Part shown: positions 1 to 9,300 of the stretch, in pieces
How the letters are laid out: each line of letters begins with the position of its first letter
Position numbering within the stretch: position 1 is the stretch's first letter
Position numbers and translations under genes: made by a program
Notes under the pieces: model-generated
Told to the model about the DNA's origin: nothing
The model's database searches: none
The model's input: the letters and a program-made list of their open reading frames with translations, nothing else
NCBI RefSeq assembly: GCF_905475345.1
Contig: NC_066596.1
Location: 651,501 to 715,500 of the forward strand
Direction: 5' to 3'
Length of the DNA: 64,000 nt
From: Vespula vulgaris
Lineage: Eukaryota > Arthropoda > Insecta > Hymenoptera > Vespidae

Positions 1-35
1 ATGTCAGTATTCTTTAATTTCAAAGCTTCGTCGAC
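1..35 (-). CDS. ISCU: ISCU exon 3 (partial, cut by window edge)
   Basis: After acceptor CTTTTGTAG at 44-36, the minus strand reads VDEALKLKNTD plus two bases, which continues ISCU after EWVKGKT exactly as in the family. The exon continues beyond position 1. Confidence 0.92.
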
Positions 36-902
36 CTACAAAAGAATATTTAGTATAATTATTTATATAATATTTTCTAATTACAGAAAGTAATAGAAAT
101 TCAGACAACGTACAGTCTTTCCTTTCACCCATTCTGTAGCCAAAGAACTAGAAGCGATAGCTGAACCGCATCCAAAGGTCTTAAATTTAGCATCAACGAT
201 CTTTCCATTTTCATCTACTTTAATTTGTAATTTCATAACGTCACCGCAAGCTGGAGCACCTACAAGACCTGTGCCTACTCGAGTATCATTCTTGTCTAAT
301 GAACCTACATTTCTAGGATTCTCATAATGATCTAGCACCTGCGTACAATCGAGTAAAACATTTATGAGTAACAATTCTTATTTTAATATTAATAGTAAAT
401 ATAAACATATAACAATATCGTTAAAATTAAAGACATATTTTATTAAATAAATATCTATCATATTAAATATACATGATATATGCTTACTGTACATGTGTAG
501 GTTATATATACATACATACATATATATATATATGTATATGTATATACACATTTGACCTTGAACTTTTGTTTTGATTTATACAATATATAGATTTAGGAAA
601 TTCGTCGCAATAAACACTAATGAAACGATTAATAGAATAACGTGTATTTTTAAAGTCACCTCAGCTTGCAAATTTCATGAAAATTATATATAAATGAATA
701 ATATACGTGCATGTGCATATACATACAGATTTATCATTCAAGTATATGACTCAACTATATAACTTAAAACAGTATGATGCACTACGATAGGTACAATTAC
801 AGAAATATTTACATTCGGATGATAAAATACAGCTGGGACGCTATGAGAAAGAGTTTTCGAAGCCCCGTTAAGGGCTTTGGGTAGAGATCTTAACAACGAC
901 AT
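1..902 (-). CDS. ISCU: Iron-sulfur cluster assembly scaffold ISCU, mitochondrial (3' part outside window)
   Basis: CDS is complement of 1-35, 114-338 and 813-902. ISCU is the mitochondrial matrix scaffold on which [2Fe-2S] clusters are built with the NFS1 desulfurase, frataxin and the HSC20/HSP70 chaperones. The first 30 residues start MSLLRSLPKAL and end FYHPN, are basic and rich in Ser and Leu, and fit a mitochondrial targeting peptide. Exon 2 encodes LDHYENPRNVGSL, GAPACGDVMKL (ligand Cys61, Asp63) and FKTFGCGSAIASSS (ligand Cys87). Exon 3 continues VDEALKLKNTD. The third ligand Cys, in the family motif KLHCSM, should lie beyond position 1. Introns are 474 and 78 bases, both phase 0 and GT-AG (GTAAAT...CGCAG and GTACGT...TTGTAG). 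Family identity is certain from the motifs; exon 1 is inferred from its donor, phase and the YHPN-to-VLDHY join. Confidence 0.96.
114..338 (-). CDS. ISCU: ISCU exon 2 (scaffold core)
   Basis: Seventy-five codons between acceptor ...GTACGCAG (340-339) and donor GTACGTTG (113). It carries two of the three cluster-ligand cysteines and ends in EWVKGKT. The open frame runs past both ends into intron, so an ATG at 374 is not the real start. Confidence 0.96.
813..902 (-). CDS. ISCU: ISCU exon 1 (targeting peptide)
   Basis: Thirty codons from the ATG at 902-900 to the donor GTAAATATT at 812. The peptide ends FYHPN, which joins in phase to VLDHYENP of exon 2, matching the family pattern YHxxVxDHYENPRNVG. 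It is too short to stand out as an open reading frame; start, donor and family match support it together. Confidence 0.88.
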
Positions 903-1479
903 CATATCACTTTATTATCGATGAGTAATTTTTACACAAACGTCAACGCGAAAGACCGTTTCAATTGCTTCCTATTGCGCAATTGAATGAAATCCCGGTA
1001 TGTTTGATATTATAACTGTAATAGATTAGAAAATATGTTGAATTATGATCTTAGCGACGCCTGGCGATAGAAAGTTTGAAACTATGAATGCGGTAAATTT
1101 GAAAAGTGAATACTCTCGATTCATGCATAGGAAAAAATTGTTGTTTAAAGACAACAAATATTGATTAGATTTCTCTATCAAATTGTAACTTTAAAATACT
1201 CAAGTATAGTGAAATAAGTAATTAATATTAAATAAATAAATGACATTAAATATATTTCATTAAATAATATAAAAATGAATGAAAATATCGAGATGTAATG
1301 ACACAAATTCAACATACTGCATTTGAGTTTTTATATAAGTCGAAATAACCTACTAAAAGTATATAATTTTAAACATATATAATTTTAAACAGTGCATGAG
1401 GATTAACACGAATCATTAAAATGATTTGTAATATATCAATGATTGTATCTATACATTTAAGAAATCTTTTTCTAAAGCT
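903..1479. promoter_or_regulatory. Shared upstream region between ISCU and the 1480 gene
   Basis: The 577 bases between two divergent start codons must hold the 5' UTRs and probably both promoters. TATCGATG at about 916-923 differs by one base from the insect DRE site TATCGATA, which is common at housekeeping promoters. No TATA box or clear Inr was picked out. An in-frame TAA at 1429 lies upstream of the 1480 ATG with no other in-frame ATG between them. Confidence 0.5.
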
Positions 1480-4400
1480 ATGAAACCTGAAAATCATATT
1501 AAAGAAAATGACGATAAGATAGACATAAACAATGTAGAAGATAAATGTAAGTTCCACGAGTGCAAGATTTATACAGGATGGCAACATGAGTGGATTTCGC
1601 CTAAACGATTAAACCGTATTCATCCGATTAAAATACGTGAGGTGGTACGTGGTCCGTTTTATTCACCGAAATTATTAAAGATATCACCCTTGGTTAGTAT
1701 TTCCTCTTGTGAGGGTAGCTGCAATACGACGAGATATAGGAAAACTTACGGAGGTATTCCAGATCCTTGGAAGGAATGTTTAGCGATAAGAGGATATTGC
1801 AGTAAAGAAAAATATGATCAGATATTAAAAAGTTCTTGCGTATCGCGTTGCATGAGATTTTGGATAACAGAAACAGTTTGGAAAAAAATGGGTTTACCTT
1901 TCATACAAGGAATCCCAGATCCAAATAAGGATTCTTCTGATATCCAAATATCAAAGAGTCCATCGAAACAAGAAAAAGATCTCAAGTCTGAAGATTCTAA
2001 ACCTTTATTAAATTCCTTGGAAAAAACTGTCGTGGAAAAGAATTCCATTCCCTCTAATGCAATACCACCTTCGAATTTGATTGATACGAGTGAACAAGAA
2101 ACTACAGAAAATGAAAAATTGAAACAGCCCGAAGAGCATGATGAAGAAGTCCCTGATACGGAAAATCATAAAAATCATTCTAAGAAGAATTCATTAGTGA
2201 AAAAATTAGACGGCAATAACTACGTGAATTCCAAATACGAATTAATATCTTGCAAATACAACAATATTAGTAAACCCAAGGAGACAAAGTTTATTCAAGT
2301 ACATTATCCCTCGTCCTTGAACGTCGGCACGCAAACTTCCCTAGAGAGATTACATCGGGTAGCGTGTCAACATTCTTCTTTTCAGACGTTTTTGAAAATT
2401 GCCAGAAAAGCTATATTGCCACGGAAAATGTACAAAAACCTTAAAGAAAAATGGGCTCGTAAAAGATGTCGACCTGTGTTACAACATCAAAGTCGATATT
2501 TTCCGAGTCGCGTGGCATCCTGTCATTGTATGCAAGTTACGAAGAAAGATCTTCCAAACAAAATCACGAGAAAACCGTCTGATAAATCGACAAGCGATCA
2601 TATCGGTAACAATTACTGTTCGCATTGCAAAACGTATATTTTAAAATCGAAGACATCCGATTACCGTTCTTGCGGATTGATACGTGATCGTAATGGGAAA
2701 AAAACGCGAGAAGATACAAGTCTTACGTCGTACAAATGTTTTCGAGAAAAAATTCAAAAGCCTCTACGAGAAAATGTTACGACCCAAACGGAATTGATGA
2801 CGCAAAGAATGAATGGAAACGATTTGAGACTAATATGTTCTCGTTGCAATTATCCTTATTTCAAAGCAGAAATGGGAAATGCAATGGACACACCGACGGA
2901 TCGTATGATCGAACATAGAATTTTTAAGTGCGTTAGTAACACGTACGATGATGCGAATCATCATTTTCAAGGTAAATTCGAGGATGAAAATAAATCAAAG
3001 GTACCAGTCTTGAGATTGATTTCGAAACAGGACGGCTCGAATTTCAATGATTTGATGAAATACGAACACGTCAAAGATATAAAGAAAAATGATCAAAAGA
3101 AAATAAGAGAGAATAACAAAGAAACGAATTCTAGGACGGAGAGAAATCGAAAAACTTATGACCAAAACGATCATACCAAAGAGAAAAATTTAAACTTTTC
3201 CACGGGAACTCAAGAACCTATGATATTGGATAATGATGTTAATGCAAATATTTCTGAACGATCAAAAAATGCTAATTGTACGAAAGCTACGTCAGTAAGG
3301 TCAAGTAACTGTTTAGATCGTCTTAACGAAACTTTAACGACGCCGAATAAAAATAAAATTAGCAGTATAAATAAATTTCAAATCACTTCCGCGGATCAAA
3401 ATTTCTATGATAAATTCCCAGTTTTGACCGGAGATCACGAGAAAAATACGTATTCAAAGATGAATAGTAGAAAAATAAAAGATAAACAGGAAGAGATATT
3501 GAGCCACCGGAAAGACGGCGATGTCATTTCTTCTACAATTAAACATGGACCTAACAGGAGTAAAAAATCTAATAATTTAATCGATTATACGAAATCACCC
3601 AAGGAACGATCTAGGACTGAATCAAAGACAAAATCTAAGCCTAAACCTAAATCAAGTTCTAAGCTTAAAATTAAATCTAAAGTAAAATCTGTCCATAATA
3701 AATCTAACCTCAATATGAATAAGAAATATAACGATAAATCTAATAAATCAAAATCTATATCTAAATTCAAATCTGGATCTAAGCCTGTATCGAAATCTAG
3801 ATCGAAGTCCACGTCGAAATCCAGATTTAAATCCGAACCCGATTCTACATCTAAAAACATACAAGCGGGATCCAAAGTATGTTCGTTCAAAAATTTGAAA
3901 AATTCAAATGATATTCGAGAACGTGAAGATCTACATGAGAACAAACGTAATTGCATGACTGAAAGATCGTACAATCGTTACCGAGAAGAGTCTACGAGAT
4001 ATAAAGACTGCAATCCGATTTCTAATACTTCGATTGAACGAAATGAATTTACAAAATCATCGCCCTTACGTGACAAATCTCAAGTGATATGTCAAAAAGA
4101 AGTATTCACGGAGTGTGATTCGTGCGTTGAAAACGATAATAATCTCATCGATGATATGATATCATATTCGCCAATGAACGACGTCAATGTGAAAAAAAAG
4201 ATAAATGAAAATGTAGACAATAAAAGCACCAGTATGACCGGATTTAATTTTGATCCTGGTCCATGCATAAAGAGAGAAACTTATAATAAGATAATCGATT
4301 CGAGTGGCTCGATATATTCATCGATGCAAAATTTGTACCGAAATAATGAAAATAGTAATCGAACATATTCTTCCAAGAAAAATTGTTGGCTTAGTAAAAG

Positions 4401-4578
4401 CGATAATTGTATGAATTCGAATAACAAACAGGAGGAACGAAAGAACGATACTCTGCATAGAAAAGGAAACGATTGTTATTTAAAATTTTGTAATTCTCGA
4501 TATTTCAGTAGCATTCAGTCAATGAGCGATGATGATTCGAGCAAAGCGATATATAAAGAAAATTCAATTAAAAAATGA
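1480..4578 (+). CDS. Intronless Cys-rich / Lys-Ser-rich protein, 1032 aa, function unknown
   Basis: A single open frame of 1032 codons, far longer than chance allows in such AT-rich DNA. I do not recognise the family. Residues 1-150 look most ordered: Cys-rich, with the motif GIPDP twice (about 92 and 145), CEGSC near 78, and several Trp. Short Cys clusters follow at 348-350 (CHC), 380-383 (CSHC) and 453-456 (CSRC), possibly zinc knuckles. From about 500 on it is hydrophilic and probably disordered; about 705-800 is a run of Lys-Ser dipeptide repeats resembling basic RS/KS tails. There is no signal peptide or membrane segment. The ATG at 1480 follows an in-frame stop at 1429. Poly(A) signals AATAAA lie at 4769 and 4966. 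A single-exon, fast-evolving, basic gene would suit a testis or chromatin role, but that is speculation. Confidence 0.88.
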   Translation: MKPENHIKENDDKIDINNVEDKCKFHECKIYTGWQHEWISPKRLNRIHPIKIREVVRGPFYSPKLLKISPLVSISSCEGSCNTTRYRKTYGGIPDPWKECLAIRGYCSKEKYDQILKSSCVSRCMRFWITETVWKKMGLPFIQGIPDPNKDSSDIQISKSPSKQEKDLKSEDSKPLLNSLEKTVVEKNSIPSNAIPPSNLIDTSEQETTENEKLKQPEEHDEEVPDTENHKNHSKKNSLVKKLDGNNYVNSKYELISCKYNNISKPKETKFIQVHYPSSLNVGTQTSLERLHRVACQHSSFQTFLKIARKAILPRKMYKNLKEKWARKRCRPVLQHQSRYFPSRVASCHCMQVTKKDLPNKITRKPSDKSTSDHIGNNYCSHCKTYILKSKTSDYRSCGLIRDRNGKKTREDTSLTSYKCFREKIQKPLRENVTTQTELMTQRMNGNDLRLICSRCNYPYFKAEMGNAMDTPTDRMIEHRIFKCVSNTYDDANHHFQGKFEDENKSKVPVLRLISKQDGSNFNDLMKYEHVKDIKKNDQKKIRENNKETNSRTERNRKTYDQNDHTKEKNLNFSTGTQEPMILDNDVNANISERSKNANCTKATSVRSSNCLDRLNETLTTPNKNKISSINKFQITSADQNFYDKFPVLTGDHEKNTYSKMNSRKIKDKQEEILSHRKDGDVISSTIKHGPNRSKKSNNLIDYTKSPKERSRTESKTKSKPKPKSSSKLKIKSKVKSVHNKSNLNMNKKYNDKSNKSKSISKFKSGSKPVSKSRSKSTSKSRFKSEPDSTSKNIQAGSKVCSFKNLKNSNDIREREDLHENKRNCMTERSYNRYREESTRYKDCNPISNTSIERNEFTKSSPLRDKSQVICQKEVFTECDSCVENDNNLIDDMISYSPMNDVNVKKKINENVDNKSTSMTGFNFDPGPCIKRETYNKIIDSSGSIYSSMQNLYRNNENSNRTYSSKKNCWLSKSDNCMNSNNKQEERKNDTLHRKGNDCYLKFCNSRYFSSIQSMSDDDSSKAIYKENSIKK

Positions 4579-5095
4579 AACAAAAGATCGATAAATCTTT
4601 TATCGTCATTGAGAATTTAATCTAACTTAACTGTAACTTCGACATTATTATTAGTACGAGCTGACTCTTCTACTTGAAAAAGAAAAGTAAAATAATTACG
4701 TAAAAACATAAACATGTATCGTAGAAAAATACTTTTGTAAATTTTCTGATATAAATTTACATGCAAATAATAAATTGTACATTTTTATATAATCGTATTG
4801 TTAACGTTTATTTGATAACGTGAACACATTGTAATGAAAATTTCGTATGAATACCAACATCGTGTAAGAAAAATTTATTTTTGTATACAACGTGTCTTCC
4901 GTATATTTTTTTATTGAAATTAAAAAGCTTCATAAAATGGATGATCGCTCATAAAAACAAAAAGAAATAAAAGAATACAAAAATTAAAATCCTTCTCTCA
5001 TCGTAAATAGAATTTTTTCATATTTTCTTATTGTTATTTAATTCGGATAAACACGAACAAGTATCCTAACCACTCAACATGCTTGGAATTTTAAA
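4579..5095 (+). other. 3' UTR and downstream of the 1480 gene
   Basis: AT-rich sequence after the stop codon. AATAAA hexamers at 4769-4774 and 4966-4971 are the likely cleavage signals. No open frame is seen on either strand. Confidence 0.6.
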
Positions 5096-5109
5096 GGAGG
5101 GCGCCACTG
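5096..5109 (+). promoter_or_regulatory. CTCF-like motif
   Basis: The sequence GGAGGGCGCCACTG stands out by GC content from its AT-rich surroundings. It fits the CTCF core AGRKGGCRSY except for G instead of the first A. Thirteen of its bases recur in inverse orientation at 35883-35895. It lies between the intronless gene and Nedd4, where an insulator would be plausible. The motif match is seen; binding is inferred. Confidence 0.35.
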
Positions 5110-6209
5110 TGCAATGAGAAAATATAAAAATCAAAAATATATGTTTCAAAAGATTATTTTACGTAGTAATAAATAAAAATATTGCACATTTATATCCGAA
5201 ATATATTTCAATATTTATATAAACGCGATTAAAATTTTATAAAGAAAATTTTCTTACGAATAATCATCTGATAAAAATAATTGATCTAAGGTCGTTAAAC
5301 AAGAAACGAATCTTGTATATCAGATACGTTCGATTATAATAGCAATTTTAACAAGAAGAAGAATTAAATTTTTTTGAAGTTGTTGACACGTAAAATACGG
5401 TATGGCCATCTATGAATACATGTGTGTTAGTCAGAATGTGTTAGTATGTTTTCCATGTGATTGTTCGTGTTATCGCTAAATGATTTAAAGCACCTATTTC
5501 CCTTATCTCGTGAGATTTTTATAATTTCCGTTCATTCAGAATCGAACGTGTTCCTATTAATTGCAATTTGGAAAGTGAGATTACATATTATTTTATCATT
5601 AATAAAAATTAAATGTGTTATAAATGATTCAGCAATTTAACAATTGTGTTTATTGTGTGTGTTCTTTGTAATAATAATTAAAATTTTATATTTAATATTT
5701 GCTTGAGTGAACACTGCTTTCATCATCATGTAGGATCAGTCTTGTGACTGTAATATTTTCAGTGTACATATTTTTTACATAGTATATTAAATTAATTAAA
5801 AATTCATTTATTATATTCGTACAGAAATATCTTTATCTTTATAAGATTTTATATAAAATGTTTTTTTTTGTTGTAATAAAATTATTTTATTGCAAGTGAA
5901 TAAAAACGATTATGAGATTGATATATCACATGTATATAGAGATATACATAGAGATAAAATTTACAATTCTTTTTGAAAGTAAAGACAAGGAATAATAATA
6001 AAGAGAATATTATGTCATATCTAATAGAATATAATAATATTTTTATTTTATTTAATCAAATTTGTTTTTAAAAAAATATAACAGAAAGAAATAATTTTGT
6101 TAGCAGTTGTAAAGATTAGCAAGGAAGAAGGAAATAAACTTTGGAATGGTTAAATCAAATAGTGCCAAAGTCAATGTGTTATACAAAGTGTGCATACTAA
6201 AAATAGAAA
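5110..6209 (+). promoter_or_regulatory. Upstream / 5' UTR region of Nedd4
   Basis: AT-rich DNA before the first Nedd4 coding exon; it should hold the promoter and untranslated exon sequence. A slightly less AT-rich patch at about 5400-5560 is the likeliest promoter zone. I found no decisive TATA, Inr/DPE pair or splice signal, so the transcription start is not placed. Confidence 0.4.
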
Positions 6210-6362
6210 ATGCCAGGCACATTGACATATCCAATTTATGCAGATGTTGAACCATCAGTGCCAAGACGTCGTGCTTATACATGGAATTCTCAACATCGAT
6301 CAACATCTCGTGTAACAGATTTGACATCACGTGCTGGACGATTATCTTTAACAGATAATGTG
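6210..6362 (+). CDS. Nedd4: Nedd4 exon 1a (long-isoform N-terminus)
   Basis: Fifty-one codons from MPGTLTYPIYADVEP to LSLTDNV, then donor GTAAGA, phase 0. It is rich in Ser, Thr and Arg, with no known domain. It joins in frame to the C2 exon at 7890. The ATG context AAAATG fits insect starts. Confidence 0.82.
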
Positions 6363-9300
6363 GTAAGAAATAATTTCTATTCTCATACTTATTATTTCTA
6401 AAATCTTCGATTCATATTTTGATTGATCATGTTAAAGCTTTATATTCTTGTTATTGTAAAAAACTACTTCTAATAAACTTAGATCTCTAGTTTGTATATA
6501 TTAATTTTGATTAGAACCAAGGCAAATGATGTTTTTATTTAAAAAGTTTATATTATCATATGATAAGATCACCGAATCATTAATAATAGAGCAACTATCC
6601 CATTTACAAAATGCCTACTTCTATAGATACAAATTCGAGTATAATTCAATGTCATTCTTCAAAGCTTAGATCATTTATAGTTAGATTCGACGTAATTATA
6701 AATTGATATGAAAGCATTATCAAGTGTAATATTGTATATTACGTAGAACCAACACGTTTATGTAATCAGTTGATGTTTCACTGATATCGAGAAAACTCGT
6801 TGAGAACAATTAAGAAAAATAATCGTGACATGTAACTTCGCAGGCGCGATGGAAGCCATTGTCAGATGCAGCTTTTAAAAATTCCCGCAAAGCGTACCAA
6901 ACTTTTCGCTTCTTTTTTTTTTTTTTATTAGTCATCGTTGAATCATCATAATTTTATGATAAAACGGATCGGTTCGAGACGTGTAGTATAATTGGAGATA
7001 AGTGAACATAAATCTTTTGTGGAAAAAGTGATAAATTAAATTTCACTACAATTTTTAAATATTTAAAGAGGAAAGTGGCCATCTTTAAATCCGAATATGT
7101 CATATCCGCCTAGCTGGTAGTGAAATAAGCGACGGAGAGGGGTTAAGACAAAATAGGTTTCTTAATGGCATATAAGAAACTGAGATACTCGTAAATTTGT
7201 TAGACTAATCGTCGACCATTACAAAGAAATAGAATAAACGTTAACGTTAATGGCAGAGGAAAATGTATATGGATATAAACCAACAGCCGGGATCGATGGA
7301 GATTCCGTACGTAAATTTTTTGACAGTTTGACAAGTACAGGTTGGATTTCAATTGATAAAGCGATAGTGAAACCGTTAATGTCAGGATATTTCATAATTT
7401 AAGATATAGAAATAAATATTTAGTTATATAGATGTTTTCTTGTATAAATTAAAAGAAAAGGATGAGGTACAATTTTATAAAAAATGTTGATCCTCAGTTT
7501 TTGCAAGTAGTTCTACATCAGCAATATTCTGCTAATGTTGTCAATGTTAATATAATTTCTTCGTTCATTTATTAATTTAAACGGATGGATCTAAAATCTG
7601 TTTATGTCGTACTTTTAAAGAAATTTTAATAACAATGTATTTTGTCTAACACTCCGAACTAAATTAATGATAATATCTTATTTATAAAGGCTATATTGAA
7701 ATTATAGTTCGTCATACATCTTGTACTTGTTCGTTTATTTTATTGATGGTTTTTTAAATGTCTATTGACATTTTATTTCTGTATTACTTGCTTAAATGTT
7801 AATATTAAAATATATATCGTCTGTAAGTATAACTATACGCGTATAAAAATAAAGTTTATTAATTTAATTGGATATAATATTATATTTAGAGAGATGAGGG
7901 TACGCGCAAGTTGAGGTTAAAGGTGATTGCGGGACATCACCTTGCAAAAAAGGATATCTTTGGTGCAAGCGATCCTTATGTCCGCGTAGACTTAAATACT
8001 ATAAATGGAGATCAGACTGTGGATTCTGCACTTACAAAAACTAAAAAGAAGACTTTAAATCCTATTTGGGAAGAAGAATTTATATTTAGAGTAAGTAATT
8101 TATGTACAAATTTTCATGATGTATATGTGTTAATATATTAAAGTTTTATTAAGTAATATTCTCTTTATCCAGGTTAAGCCTGTTGATCATAAGCTAGTAT
8201 TACAAGTTTTCGATGAAAATAGATTGACAAGGGATGATTTTCTTGGGATGGTAGAATTAACACTACTTAATTTACCTAAGGAACAAGAGGGTCGTACAAT
8301 TCCTGCTAGAATCTATATTCTTCGACCTCGTAGGTAGGGAAATTTCAAAATGTTAATGTAAACTTATATGTTCCCTTATTTCAAAAAATTATTAATTGTA
8401 TCTTGTTATTAATTGTTAATCTTTTCCACCTAGTTAATTCTAAAATGCATCATTGTTCATTATGTAAAATAAATCAACATATTTCATTTATACAAATGAC
8501 ACAGTACAAATGTTTCACTTGCAAATGTAAAATGAGTAACTTATAAGGATATGGTGTAGTAATCATTCCAGTCAGCGATCGAGAGTTAAAGGAACATTGG
8601 AGATATATCATGCATATATTTCTGACTCAACAACTACAGAAAATGAAGATGGAGATGCATCTGATTCAGGAGGATGGGAGCTAGTACAGCCAGAAAATAA
8701 TAGTCCTGTAGAACAAGCTTCAGAAGTATGTACATAAGTACGAATGCATCTACAAAAAAAACATAAAATATTTGTTCTTACAGATCCATATGGTTAATGG
8801 ACCATTACCTCCAGGATGGGAAGAAAGACAAGATGCTAATGGAAGAACATACTATGTCAATCATATTGCTCGGTTTACACAATGGGAGCGACCAACAGAT
8901 ACGTATGTAATTTGTATAAAATTTGAATAATTATCTAAATATTAATCGAAATATCTTCTTGGTTTTACAGAAATACATCATCTACTGGTAACATAACAGA
9001 ACAACGTAATTTGGATACAGCAGCAACAGAATTTCAACGACGTTTCCACATTAGTGCAGATGAAGAGAATAGACACCGAAGTTCAGTTATCAACCAGGTA
9101 ATTTGTTCACTATTATTATGACTAAAGAAATAAACTCCATGATCAACATATAGAGAGTGCATACATAATACAGACATAATTTCATATTCTGATTCTAACA
9201 TAGTTTTTTGTATCTCTCTTTTTCTCTACTTATTTTATAATGAATATAGTACTCTCTACTTTTAAATCTCCATACTGAGAATATGTCTGTTTAATTTTGT

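Noticed and set aside
339..374. ATG at 374 as the ISCU start
   Set aside because: The twelve codons before VLDHY are intronic, with an acceptor CGCAG right before VLDHY, and a proper targeting-peptide exon exists upstream.
660..690. GCTGAG|GTGACT as the donor of ISCU exon 1
   Set aside because: The phase-0 frame required by exon 2 contains a stop a few codons upstream; the donor at 812 fits in both phase and family sequence.
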